From Candidatus Tisiphia endosymbiont of Nemotelus nigrinus (GTDB lineage: Bacteria > Pseudomonadota > Alphaproteobacteria > Rickettsiales > Rickettsiaceae), in NCBI RefSeq assembly GCF_964026475.1, contig NZ_OZ032151.1, positions 868,001-932,000 on the forward strand: a stretch of DNA of 64,000 nucleotides. The letters are read 5' to 3'. This document shows positions 9,021 to 17,030 of this stretch, piece after piece. Position 1 is the stretch's first letter. Every line of letters starts with the position of its first letter. A program made the translations under genes and the position numbers. The notes under the pieces were generated by a model, which saw only the letters and a program-made list of their open reading frames with translations, was not told the origin of the DNA and searched no databases.

Positions 9021-9887
9021 TCAGTAATTTGTTATTAACACTTCATTAGATGTTCTTCGGTAATTTGATATCGAATATTTGATTGTAATAGTACTAATGT
9101 TAAAATCTTTATATAACTCTCTAATAAAGCTGGTATCACTGTTAGAGATCATAAGCTTGGTTCCTTTGTTAGATAATTCTATAGCAAAGCTCTTAAGCCT
9201 TACTTGATCATTTTCAGCAAACGGTACTCTAGTATAAAAACATTCACCTGATTTATGATATGGCGGATCAAAGTAAACAAAATCATTAGCTTGTGGTTCT
9301 ATAAAAGAAAAATCTCCTGCGTAAATTGTCGTATCTTGTAAAGTACTGCTACATTGATTAAGTGTAGTAATAAAATTATCAGAATTAGCATAGTTTCTGC
9401 TAGAGCAAGACATTAGAATTTGATTATGTTTATTCACTCGGTATATTCCCCTAAAAGAATATCGATTTAAATATAAAAATCTTGCTGTAATTTCAGTAGG
9501 GTCATTGCTATTAATATTGTTATCTCTAACTTGGTTATAATATTCTTTATTATGTTTTAGCCGATATGATTCACATAGCTCTATAATTTTTGCTGGATTC
9601 TTTTTAACAGCATTATAGCTGGTGACAAGCTCAAGATTAATGTCAGATAGAAAACATTTATTAAATATATTTTTTATTTGAAAAAACAGTGCTCCACCAC
9701 CAAGAAAAGGCTCATAATAATTATTTAAACCTAACGGAATGCGTTCTATCAGTTTATCAACTATTTTTCTTTTGCCCCCTAGCCATTGGAAGAACGGTCT
9801 AATAATTGAGTTAGTAGGGTTAATGGCAGTTATTTTAGTAATTGCTATGCTTGTATTGTCATTTATAAAAGTTTGTTGTTGCATCAT
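9021..9887 (-). CDS. D12-class adenine-specific DNA methyltransferase (Dam-like)
   Basis: A 288-residue enzyme that transfers a methyl group from S-adenosylmethionine to N6 of adenine in DNA. Near residues 31-70 are FFQWLGGKRKIVDKL and YYEPFLGGGALFF, the two halves of the SAM-binding site (motif I is PFLGGGA). The catalytic motif IV is YFDPPYH at about residue 206. This order defines the alpha (D12) class, which includes Dam. No restriction gene is adjacent, so it is probably a solitary enzyme. GATC occurs in the operator region of the neighbouring module, which would fit a Dam-type target, but the recognition sequence cannot be read from the protein. Confidence 0.85.
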   Translation of the reverse strand: MMQQQTFINDNTSIAITKITAINPTNSIIRPFFQWLGGKRKIVDKLIERIPLGLNNYYEPFLGGGALFFQIKNIFNKCFLSDINLELVTSYNAVKKNPAKIIELCESYRLKHNKEYYNQVRDNNINSNDPTEITARFLYLNRYSFRGIYRVNKHNQILMSCSSRNYANSDNFITTLNQCSSTLQDTTIYAGDFSFIEPQANDFVYFDPPYHKSGECFYTRVPFAENDQVRLKSFAIELSNKGTKLMISNSDTSFIRELYKDFNISTITIKYSISNYRRTSNEVLITNY

Positions 9888-10032
9888 GTTTAGTTCATTC
9901 TTTAATTATTCTCTAGAAAATCATAAGAGATTAACTAAAAACGAATAGTTGGCATTTTCACCTATTATTCTTGCTAATAAACTTCATACCATAGTAGAAA
10001 TTTAAGAAATAAAAATGATCAATTTAAAATAA

Positions 10033-10317
10033 TTAATTTTTATATTGAGTGATGCTACTTGCAATACTAGCAGTAGCAGGGTGCTTAAATATTTGGCTAG
10101 AAAACAGAAAATCAATTAATTGTCTATGGTTATAAATACCAATTTTATTTTTAGCATTTGTTATATGTTTTTCTGCAGTTCTGTACGATATGCCTAATCT
10201 ACTTGCTATGTGCTTTTTAGGAAAACCGAGAGCTGCAAGTATCAGGCATTCCATAGCTCTTTGAGTAAGAATGAAAGACTTGCCTAAATATTTTACGTTA
10301 ATTTTAGTTATTTTCAT
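10033..10317 (-). CDS. LuxR/GerE-type DNA-binding domain protein
   Basis: A 94-residue protein that is little more than one LuxR-type helix-turn-helix domain: ILTQRAMECLILAALGFPKK followed by HIASRLGISYRTAEKHITNA and KNKIGIYNHRQLIDF. The TQRxxECL start, the RLGISYRTAEKHI recognition helix and the closing KIGIYNHRQL match the family well. The receiver or ligand-binding part is missing here, but the gene directly upstream encodes a 219-residue protein that could be exactly that part, in another frame and 16 bp away. It is thus either a split gene or a two-gene arrangement. Confidence 0.8.
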   Translation of the reverse strand: MKITKINVKYLGKSFILTQRAMECLILAALGFPKKHIASRLGISYRTAEKHITNAKNKIGIYNHRQLIDFLFSSQIFKHPATASIASSITQYKN

Positions 10318-10333
10318 AATAGGGTTATTTTAG

Positions 10334-10993
10334 TTAGTTGCTTAAAACCCTTTCAGGAAATAATTCTGCCAAGCTATTGGGGCTAAAAATTTTTACGTAT
10401 AAGTTATTATTGTGTAAGTTTTGGCAGTATGAATTACTGCATCTTATACTACCTAGAACTAGGCTAACATAAAGACTTACAAGACTAATAAACTGTTCAA
10501 AAGATTCAAAGTTGCTAAGGTAGTAGCTAATAATTTCCGGACTATTAGTTGATGGCAAAAAGTAAAACCCTTCAATTTTATCTTTAGTTCTTTGGTAAAT
10601 GGCAAAACTGTTACATGCTTGCTGACTGTAGAATTGTATTAGAGATTGGTAGCTTAGATTTTTATTTTGGATATTTTGGCTATTGTTAATATTTTTGGTG
10701 CAAAATTTTCTTGTGCAAAAGCCCATAGTTGTCCCATCGCTTAAAAATTGACGATAGCCAAATTCCTGAATATTTAAGCTAAATATAGCCGTCAATTGGT
10801 CAGTTATCTTTGCTTGTAATTCATTTTTTACTAACTCAGCAAAAACAAATTGATTGATTAAACATTTACTCATTGTATTTTCAGCTGTTTGTTTATCCCT
10901 TTGTTCATAATTACTCTCATTGCTTTGGTAAAAATCATGCTCTTGTTCAACTAAATCAAGTTGTAATCCATATTTGATAGCTTTTTTGTTCAT
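10334..10993 (-). CDS. Probable sensor half of a LuxR-type regulator
   Basis: A 219-residue soluble protein without known motifs. By position and composition it looks like the ligand-binding half of the LuxR-type regulator whose DNA-binding half follows 16 bp downstream in the +1 frame. The middle (SLNIQEFGYRQFLSDGTTMG, then SFAIYQRTKDKIEGFYFLPS) has the alternating pattern of an alpha/beta sensor domain. It is preceded by two TTTCA-N5-TGAAA operators. Most of the evidence is context; no ligand can be named. If the pair was once a single gene, one base change caused the split. Confidence 0.55.
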   Translation of the reverse strand: MNKKAIKYGLQLDLVEQEHDFYQSNESNYEQRDKQTAENTMSKCLINQFVFAELVKNELQAKITDQLTAIFSLNIQEFGYRQFLSDGTTMGFCTRKFCTKNINNSQNIQNKNLSYQSLIQFYSQQACNSFAIYQRTKDKIEGFYFLPSTNSPEIISYYLSNFESFEQFISLVSLYVSLVLGSIRCSNSYCQNLHNNNLYVKIFSPNSLAELFPERVLSN

Positions 10994-11058
10994 AATTTTT
11001 ACTCTAATTGCTGTTATTGTTCAGATTATGACAGGGATTTTTCTTAAAACAATAGGCT

Positions 11059-11139
11059 TTTCATTGCATGAAATGATCTTTTGTATTAAAAAGAAAGACT
11101 AAAGCAAAAAAATAATTTAAATTATTTCATATTGTGAAA
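11059..11139 (-). promoter_or_regulatory. Two-operator promoter of the sensor gene
   Basis: Two palindromes of the form TTTCA-N5-TGAAA lie upstream of the 219-residue gene at 11059-11073 and 11125-11139, 66 bp apart. Read toward the gene, the far box is AAATTTCACAATATGAAAT and the near box is GATCATTTCATGCAATGAAA, followed by CTATTGTTTTAAGAAAAA. The same box order, spacing, flanking GATC and following CTATTGT recur before the small gene at 12870. The binding protein is probably the LuxR-type or CI-like product of this module. Confidence 0.7.
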
Positions 11140-11186
11140 TTTATTTTATCAAATGTACCTTTAACTTCCACTTGCCACTACCCCGC

Positions 11187-11924
11187 CTAACAGTATCGTT
11201 TTATCTCTGCAGTGAAATAAGCAAATGACCTTGGGTGTTGAAGTTGATGCTGGCAAATGCGAACTACTACTTGCTCGATTTTTTGGTAGATAAAATCTTT
11301 GCTAATACCGCTTTCTAACCATTCTATAAGCAACGACGCATCTGTTGGTAAAGGCATATCGTGCTTATTGAACAACCTTTGTAGCTTTTGAGTTAGTTCA
11401 GCTATTTCGGTTTTTGCTAATTTGGCAATCACTGGTGACTTATCCACATGCCTATCATCATCCTCTAATCTTATATCAATATAATTATCTTTAGACGCGT
11501 GCGCGCGTAGGTAATACGATCGTATTACGGTCGTATATACGGTCGTATCATTAGAGGGGGTATCTTTTTCCCCTGCGAATTCGATAAGTTGACTGCGATG
11601 TTTCTCCCATCTCTTTGCTATATTCAAGGAATTTTGCTGTGATACTTTTATGAGTTTTTGGTATTCGTTTTTCAACTTCAAATGTGTAAAAGTTTTATCA
11701 GAAAAAATGAAAAAATTTTGCAAAATTTTTTTATAATTTTGCCATTTTTTTAGCGAAATATTTAAAAAATGTGCTAATTTTTGGTCATTATTTGGCAATT
11801 TTCCGCCACTTATCCACATATGTTCAAGTAGTCTAATGTAAATTCCTAATTCATCATGTCTAAGTAAATTAGTGCCATGAAGAAAAGATGATAGAGAAAA
11901 GGGTTTGCTCTTAGATTTTAACAT
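11187..11924 (-). CDS. DUF1376 (YdaU-like) replication-type protein
   Basis: A 245-residue protein. The N-terminal 80 residues (SSFLHGTNLLRHDELGIYIR, LLEHMWISGGKLPNN, LAHFLNISLKKWQNYKKIL) are the winged-helix domain of the DUF1376/YdaU family, found in phage and plasmid replication proteins. The C-terminal half is rich in charged residues and ends in ASLLIEWLESGISKDFIYQK and HPRSFAYFTAEI, a pattern seen in primosome-like helpers. The gene contains two DnaA boxes in its own sequence and lies beside a cluster of five more, which supports a role at a replication origin. It may load or help load the host helicase; this is inference. Confidence 0.7.
   Translation of the reverse strand: MLKSKSKPFSLSSFLHGTNLLRHDELGIYIRLLEHMWISGGKLPNNDQKLAHFLNISLKKWQNYKKILQNFFIFSDKTFTHLKLKNEYQKLIKVSQQNSLNIAKRWEKHRSQLIEFAGEKDTPSNDTTVYTTVIRSYYLRAHASKDNYIDIRLEDDDRHVDKSPVIAKLAKTEIAELTQKLQRLFNKHDMPLPTDASLLIEWLESGISKDFIYQKIEQVVVRICQHQLQHPRSFAYFTAEIKRYC
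11516..11548. repeat. Three direct copies of ACG(A/G)TCGTAT inside the replication gene
   Basis: A 10-bp unit, ACGATCGTAT then ACGGTCGTAT twice, recurs at 11- to 12-bp intervals, about one helical turn. The spacing and number resemble plasmid iterons. The copies lie within the DUF1376-type gene and encode part of TVYTTVIRS, so coding repetition is the alternative. A related palindrome, TATACGAGCGTATA, lies near 12000 next to the DnaA boxes. Confidence 0.4.
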
Positions 11925-12083
11925 AATAATCTCCTATAATTTTAGATAATTTAGCTGTAAAAACTCATAAAAAACCCTCAAGAAATGGCAAAAAAAACTA
12001 TACGAGCGTATAAATCAAAAAAAAACCTAAAAAAATGCAAAAAAAATCCCAAAAAAGTTATAAAAAAATCCAAATTTTACCTC

Positions 12084-12173
12084 TTATCCACAGGGTAAAA
12101 AAACTTATCCACGTGATATCCACATATTACACACATATTTATCCACAAATTAATGCACGGATTTTGTGGATAA
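12084..12173. other. Candidate replication origin: five DnaA boxes in 90 bp
   Basis: Sites: TTATCCACA at 12084-12092, TTATCCACG at 12105-12113, ATATCCACA at 12116-12124, TTATCCACA at 12139-12147, and the inverted TGTGGATAA at 12165-12173. Two more perfect boxes occur at 11440-11448 and 11810-11818 in the neighbouring gene. The left flank (11960-12080) is a very A-rich tract with repeated short A-runs, suitable for strand opening. It lies just upstream of the DUF1376-type gene. The rest of the 11925-12371 gap shows nothing else clear. Confidence 0.7.
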
Positions 12174-12371
12174 CTTTTATCACTTAATGCCTAAAATTAA
12201 GAAGATTTTATTGATATTTACAACTAATAATAACCTTGTTGTTTCGCTTAACTATAAAAACATATAATCAACTTAAATGATTATAATGTAATAAAAATAA
12301 GACTATTCTCTACCACTTACTGCCTAAGTAATTGGTCGATAAAAATGGAGATTTATAACGAACTGACAGTA

Positions 12372-12632
12372 TCAGTAGCTAAAATCTATTTCAGGTTTGG
12401 GAGGGTTCTTTTTATTTTTTAGTTCTTCTTCAAATATTTGGTCAGAAAGCTTAAAAAAAATGTTGGCATCAACTGCTCCCTTAGTAACCGTGTAAATTTT
12501 GAGCATAGCTTTAGGTCCAGGTATTGTTTCTTCGTAGACATATTTATGTACTAAACTTTGATTCTTACCTATTATTTTAGCAAATTCTCGTACGGACACT
12601 TTAGACAATTCTAACCATGTGAGTAATTTCAT
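12372..12632 (-). CDS. Small CI/Cro-like repressor
   Basis: An 86-residue protein with an N-terminal helix-turn-helix: WLELSKVSVREFAKIIGKNQ then SLVHKYVYEETIPGPKAMLK, in which VREFAKIIGKNQSLVHKYV is the recognition motif and IPGPKAMLKIYTVTKGAV is the typical closing of phage-type repressors. The acidic C-terminal tail is short. It lies on the opposite strand to the small gene at 12870, and two palindromic operators fill the space between them, so it is a candidate for the protein that binds them. Confidence 0.75.
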   Translation of the reverse strand: MKLLTWLELSKVSVREFAKIIGKNQSLVHKYVYEETIPGPKAMLKIYTVTKGAVDANIFFKLSDQIFEEELKNKKNPPKPEIDFSY

Positions 12633-12707
12633 AGCGATTAGTATTAAGATTTAATCCTTATTAACAAAACACTATTAGTTGTCTAAATACAAAGAATTTA
12701 AAAAAAA

Positions 12708-12789
12708 TTTCACATCATGAAATTTTTTTTACATATAAAACCAAATAAGGCAGGAGTTTATCGGTTGTAGATCATTTCACGTTATGAAA
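12708..12789 (+). promoter_or_regulatory. Two-operator promoter of the small gene, shared design with the sensor gene
   Basis: Palindromes TTTCACATCATGAAA (12708-12722) and TTTCACGTTATGAAA (12775-12789) are 67 bp apart. The second is preceded by GATC with one base between, and followed by CTATTGTAAATCAAAAA. The design copies that before the sensor gene: far box in an A/T-rich context, near box flanked by GATC, then CTATTGT. The far box also lies 75 bp upstream of the CI-like gene and could repress it. Confidence 0.7.
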
Positions 12790-12869
12790 TGACTATTGTA
12801 AATCAAAAAGAAGTAGTTAACAGTAATATAAAAACAGTAGGGCTGAAAGATTAACAACAGAGGAATATT

Positions 12870-13091
12870 ATGAAAAATGCCTATATACATCAGATAACAA
12901 AGAAAATAGACAATGATAAACGAGCATCAGAGGAAATTTATCAAGCAATCATAAACAGATTAAAAATTATTGGTAAAGACAAAAAGCTCACTAACCAAGA
13001 AACTCACGCAGCAGCTAGGAATCTAATTGGCTTCTGCCAAGAAATTATAAATTACAAAATAAAAAAGCAAAGGGATAAGAAAATACCATAG
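12870..13091 (+). CDS. Small basic protein, function unknown
   Basis: A 73-residue, strongly basic, helical protein. I do not recognise it. An AGAGGA ribosome binding site precedes the ATG. The regulated promoter upstream is of the same design as that of the LuxR-type pair, which makes it a member of the same regulon. Its size, charge and position beside a repressor resemble phage or plasmid accessory factors (Cro-, Ner- or excisionase-like), but there is no clear helix-turn-helix. Confidence 0.55.
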   Translation: MKNAYIHQITKKIDNDKRASEEIYQAIINRLKIIGKDKKLTNQETHAAARNLIGFCQEIINYKIKKQRDKKIP

Positions 13092-13176
13092 GATGGACAA
13101 TATGAGCTAAAAAATAGGACTTTAAATTAGCAACAGTGCAACAGAGCTGAAGGATAAAAAATTAAACCTTAGCTAG

Positions 13177-14183
13177 GTGTTTAGTCCCAGGGTGTAATGT
13201 TGTATATTATAAAGAATTACCATCAAGAGAGGAATTATGGGACAAATATTACACGGCTGTGCCAAAACGACAGAGGCAATACGTTTCGCAATCCAAAATA
13301 GTCAAGAGAGCTTAAAGACTTTAGCAAGAAAATATTCTATTAATCCTAAAACAGTTGCTAAGTGGAAGAAACGAACTACATTACAAGATACTTGTATGGG
13401 TCCCAAAGAACCATCTTCTACAGTATTAACTTCTGAAGAAGAAGCTATGTGTATAGCATTTCGTAAACACACTTTATTATCTTTAGATGATTGCTTATAT
13501 GCTTTACAAGTTAGTATTCCCAAGCTTACTAGATCTTCTTTACATAGACTTCTTCAACGCCATAATGTTAGTAGGTTACCGGAAGTAAAAGGAAATAACA
13601 AAACCAAGAAGAAGTTTAAACTTTATCCAATTGGTTATTTCCATATAGATATTGCTGAAGTCAAAACAGAAGAAGGTAAACTCTATCTATTTGTTGCTAT
13701 TGATCGCACTTCAAAGTTTGTGTATGTAGAACTTTTACCAAGATGTACCAAGACAGAAACAGCACAATTTCTTCGTAATTTAATTAAAGCTATACCTTAT
13801 AAAATTCATACTATTTTGACAGATAATGGTATTCAATTTACTAACAGAACAGTAGATAAGCATGCTTGGATGCATATTTTTGATCGTATTTGCTATGAAT
13901 ACAATATTGAACACAGGCTAACAAAAGTTAATCATCCATGGACTAATGGACAGGTAGAACGTATGAATCGTACTATTAAAGAGGCAACTGTTAAACGTTT
14001 TTATTATGACAATCATCAGCAACTTAAACAACATTTATATGATTTTATCAATGCCTACAATTTCGCAAAAAGACTTAAAGCTCTTAAAGGTTTAACTCCT
14101 TATGAATTTATCATAAAAACATGGACATCTGATCCAAATAAATTTATTATTAACCCTAACCTCCACTCCCTGGGACTAAACAC
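13177..14183 (+). mobile_element. IS481-like insertion sequence, intact
   Basis: Terminal inverted repeats are TGTTTAGTCCCAGGG on the left and CCCTGGGACTAAACA on the right, with one extra base at each end. Both are flanked by CTAG, which would be a 4-bp target duplication; since CTAG is palindromic, it may instead extend the inverted repeat. One full transposase gene lies inside. The element is about 1.0 kb, normal for the family. Confidence 0.85.
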
Positions 14184-14187
14184 CTAG
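13237..14187 (+). CDS. IS481-family transposase
   Basis: A 316-residue DDE recombinase. An N-terminal helix-turn-helix (LARKYSINPKTVAKWKKR, about residues 29-46) recognises the ends. The integrase core shows all three acidic residues: YFHIDIAEV (first D), ILTDNGIQFT (second D) and NGQVERMNRTIKEA (E). It fills the IS and is not interrupted, so the element may be active. The stop codon TAG lies in the CTAG flank, so termination depends on the target sequence if CTAG is the duplication. Confidence 0.9.
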   Translation: MGQILHGCAKTTEAIRFAIQNSQESLKTLARKYSINPKTVAKWKKRTTLQDTCMGPKEPSSTVLTSEEEAMCIAFRKHTLLSLDDCLYALQVSIPKLTRSSLHRLLQRHNVSRLPEVKGNNKTKKKFKLYPIGYFHIDIAEVKTEEGKLYLFVAIDRTSKFVYVELLPRCTKTETAQFLRNLIKAIPYKIHTILTDNGIQFTNRTVDKHAWMHIFDRICYEYNIEHRLTKVNHPWTNGQVERMNRTIKEATVKRFYYDNHQQLKQHLYDFINAYNFAKRLKALKGLTPYEFIIKTWTSDPNKFIINPNLHSLGLNT

Positions 14188-14283
14188 CAAAAGTAGTATT
14201 TACGGTACTGAGAAATGATTAGACATATAGTGAAACAAAAGTATGTTACTAAAAGTTTAATATTAATTATTTTTATGATGGTG

Positions 14284-14335
14284 GCTGATTTTTTAAAAAT
14301 TTAAATAATTAAGGTTTAAATTTTAAAAAATCAGC
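14284..14335. terminator. Long AT-rich hairpin
   Basis: GCTGATTTTTTAAAAATTT and its near-exact complement AAATTTTAAAAAATCAGC form an 18-bp stem with a short loop. It lies between the IS481-like element and the group II intron. It may be a bidirectional terminator or a tiny palindromic element. The remaining DNA to 14530 holds no gene that I can recognise; it is the 5' flank of the intron. Confidence 0.4.
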
Positions 14336-14530
14336 GGTTGGAATAAAATAATTAAAGTAAGGAATTCCTACCAAGGAATATGCGAGAGATGATAATATTG
14401 ATGGTGAATAAGACAAACCTTAGCTTACGAAAAAACTGATACCGTCATAGGCTCATAGAAGCCGTCGCAATGATAATGTTAAAGTTCGTAAGTTAGTAGC
14501 GAATTCCATCAGGGCTAAGGCACATTATTG

Positions 14531-16412
14531 GTGCGCCACGAAGTGTAAATAAGCTAGCTGTTGCAAGAGCAGCCATAGAAGTGTTGACCTAGCACACTAT
14601 GTATCGAGTCTTGAGCTGAGTTTGGTAACAAAGTCAGTTAAGCGTAGACAGAAATATTATAGGCCGTAAGCCGTAAGGTTGAAGCAATTGAGCCTCGTTA
14701 ATGTCTTCTTTTGAGATCGCAGACTGTGTCAATAAACAGGAATGCAACAACATACATATCATAAATAGGCAGATATGTATGGGATCTCCGGGGTCTGAGA
14801 ACATGGCATGTAATAAAAGTTTATTTATAAACGTGGGATATCCTATATTTTCTCTGAATTAGGAGTATTAGCTAACAAGTGTAAAAGCGAGGAAGCTGAA
14901 AAGAAATATAGGAAGTCAGATCCAGCATAGTACTGATGAAATTGGGTAATGCCAATGGAGGGAAGGCTGGTGGGTAAAATCGATCTCTAGAGGGAAATGT
15001 TATGATAACAACAGATTATCAAGTAATAACAGAAACAAAACTAAAGAGAATAGCATGGTTATCTTCATTGGATAAAAGTAAGAGATTTAACAACCTCATG
15101 CATTTGTTTAGTGAGAACGCACTTGCTGTCTGCTATCATGAGCTGGATGTTAAGAAAGCAACTGGAGTAGATGGAGTAAACAAAACTAATTATGGCTTAA
15201 AACTTACAGAAAATATTGGAAAATTGTCTGATAAACTAAAGAGGATGGCTTACATACCGGGCAATATTCGAGAGGTAAAAATACCGAAAGAAGGAAGCAA
15301 TGGCAAGACTAGAACTTTAGGTATCAGCAACTTTGAAGATAAAATATGTCAGAAGATGATGCACAAAGTGCTTGAAAGTATATATGAGCCAATATTCTTG
15401 GAATGTTCCTATGGTTTCAGAACGGGAATAGGGTGTCATGATGCAATAAGAGGATTAACGCAACATCTTTATAGCAATGAGGTAGAGAGTGTAATAGACC
15501 TAGATTTGGCTAACTTCTTTGGTACTATTGATAGAAGGATATTGATAGAAATGCTGCAAGAGAAAATTCATGACAAGAAACTAATAAGATATATAATCCG
15601 CATGTTTAAAGCTGGAATATTGTCTGAAGGAGAACTGATTGTTCAAGAAGAAGGGACGATTCAAGGAAACATTGCTAGTCCCATCCTTGCAAATATTTTT
15701 GCTCACTATGTTTTAGATGAATGGTTTGAAGAAGTGGTAAAGCAACATTGCAGAGGAACAGTAGCATTATTTCGCTACTGTGATGATGGTGTAATATGTT
15801 GTAGATACCAGGAGGACGCCAAGAGAATAAAAATAGCTTTAGCAAAACGACTTGAGAAGTACAAACTTAAACTCAACGAAGAAAAGACCAAAATGGTTAG
15901 ATTTTCAAAGAGAAAATTTTCTCAGAACGAAAGGCAAGAGGCTTTTGATTTTTTGGGTTTCACCTTTTATTTTGGTAAGTCTAGGAAAGGTAAAATAATA
16001 CCTAAGGTAAAGAGTTGTAGTAAACGAATAAGTGCCAAACTGAAGAAGGTCAATGACTGGTGTAAGGACATTAGAAACAAGCATAAACTGCATGTCATAT
16101 GGAGAAGTTTTTGTAGCAAGTTGAGAGGGCATATACAGTATTATGGTGTGACTTTTAATATTAAAGCAGTGAATGGCTTCATAAGGCAATCAGTGAAGAC
16201 ATTGTTTAAGTGGTTAAATCGTCGCAGCCAAAGAGAATCATTCAGTTGGGAGAAGTTTTGTCTGTTTATCGAATGCAATCCATTACCAAAGGTAAGAATA
16301 TACCACTCCTTAATGCAAGGCAGTATGTGAATGATGATATCTTGAGCCCATTGCCTTAATAGGGCACGATGAGGTTCTAACGAGGGGCGTAAGTGGCAAC
16401 GCTTACGTCTAC
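14531..16412 (+). mobile_element. Group II intron with its reverse transcriptase gene
   Basis: The left end GTGCGCCACGAAG fits the conserved GUGYG start of group II introns. A structured 470-base 5' part with many short complementary segments precedes the reverse-transcriptase gene. After it comes a domain V hairpin at about 16344-16377 (GAGCCCATTGCC...TAGGGCACGATGAGGTTC) and a domain VI stem GGCGTAAG/CTTACGTC, ending CTAC. The right exon is an hsdS relic; the left exon is not recognisable as hsdS. End positions are by motif and may be off by a few bases. Confidence 0.8.
15002..16330 (+). CDS. ltrA: Group II intron-encoded reverse transcriptase/maturase
   Basis: A 442-residue protein. Reverse-transcriptase blocks appear in order: KATGVDGVNKTNYG (RT0-1), IPKEGSNGKTRTLGISNFED (RT2a), LECSYGFRTGIGCHDAI (RT2-3), IDLDLANFFGTIDRRIL (RT3), EGTIQGNIASPILANIFAHY (RT4), and the catalytic RYCDDGVICC (RT5, in place of the commoner YADD). 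The maturase X domain follows (FDFLGFTFYFGKSRKGK). No HNH endonuclease is present at the end. It helps its intron splice and copies it into new sites. The gene is intact and its intron appears complete, so mobility is plausible. Confidence 0.92.
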   Translation: MITTDYQVITETKLKRIAWLSSLDKSKRFNNLMHLFSENALAVCYHELDVKKATGVDGVNKTNYGLKLTENIGKLSDKLKRMAYIPGNIREVKIPKEGSNGKTRTLGISNFEDKICQKMMHKVLESIYEPIFLECSYGFRTGIGCHDAIRGLTQHLYSNEVESVIDLDLANFFGTIDRRILIEMLQEKIHDKKLIRYIIRMFKAGILSEGELIVQEEGTIQGNIASPILANIFAHYVLDEWFEEVVKQHCRGTVALFRYCDDGVICCRYQEDAKRIKIALAKRLEKYKLKLNEEKTKMVRFSKRKFSQNERQEAFDFLGFTFYFGKSRKGKIIPKVKSCSKRISAKLKKVNDWCKDIRNKHKLHVIWRSFCSKLRGHIQYYGVTFNIKAVNGFIRQSVKTLFKWLNRRSQRESFSWEKFCLFIECNPLPKVRIYHSLMQGSM

Positions 16413-17030
16413 TCTATATAATTTTGCTTTTCAAAAATTTTCTTTAAAAGAGCTTGAAAAGTGTAATGATATAGAGTTTTTAAAAGGAAACGGCTTGTCT
16501 AAAACAAAAATTGGTAGTAATGAAAAATATGAATGTATTTTATATGGCGAATTGTATACATTATATAATAATCTATTTATAAAGGAAATCTACAGCAGAA
16601 CCGATTTAAAAGGAAAAGTTTTATCAAAAGAAGGTGATGTATTAATACCATCAACAACAACTGCCGATGCAGATGGCATTGCAATAGCAAGAACTTTATG
16701 TAAAAGCAATGTTATTATAGGTAGTGATATTAACATTATCAGAATACATGATAAAAATAGAATAAATCCGCAGTATTTATCTTTAGTCTTAAGCTATCCA
16801 TTAAAAAGTGAATTGGCTAAATATGCAAGAGGAGCTAATATATTGCACCTTAATAATACAGATATAAAAAAGATAAAAATACCAATACCAAGTTTAGAAG
16901 AGCAAGAAAATATTATTAAATTATATCAAACAAAAGAGCAGGAAATCGAAGATTTTAAAAATAAAATCAAATTATTAGAAATGGATATGAAAAATAGCAT
17001 AGAGGGTGCTTTTTTTCAGTCTAAACTCCA
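16413..17030 (+). pseudogene. HsdS relic, type I restriction specificity subunit
   Basis: The reading frame begins at the intron's right border and lacks the N-terminal target-recognition domain. What remains is one recognition domain with its conserved central region: GNGLSKTKIGSN, ILYGELYTLYNN, LSKEGDVLIPSTTTADADGI, SYPLKSELAKYARGANILHL and IKIPIPSLEEQENI, followed by the coiled-coil linker (LYQTKEQEIEDFKNKIKLLE). The C-terminus is cut by an IS5 relic after SIEGAFFQ. No hsdM or hsdR is in the window, so it cannot act here. It is the wreck of a type I restriction system. Confidence 0.8.

Noticed and set aside
16393..16412. GTG start of the hsdS frame inside the intron
   Set aside because: This start codon belongs to intron domain VI; the true exon begins at the intron border, so it is not a natural gene start.
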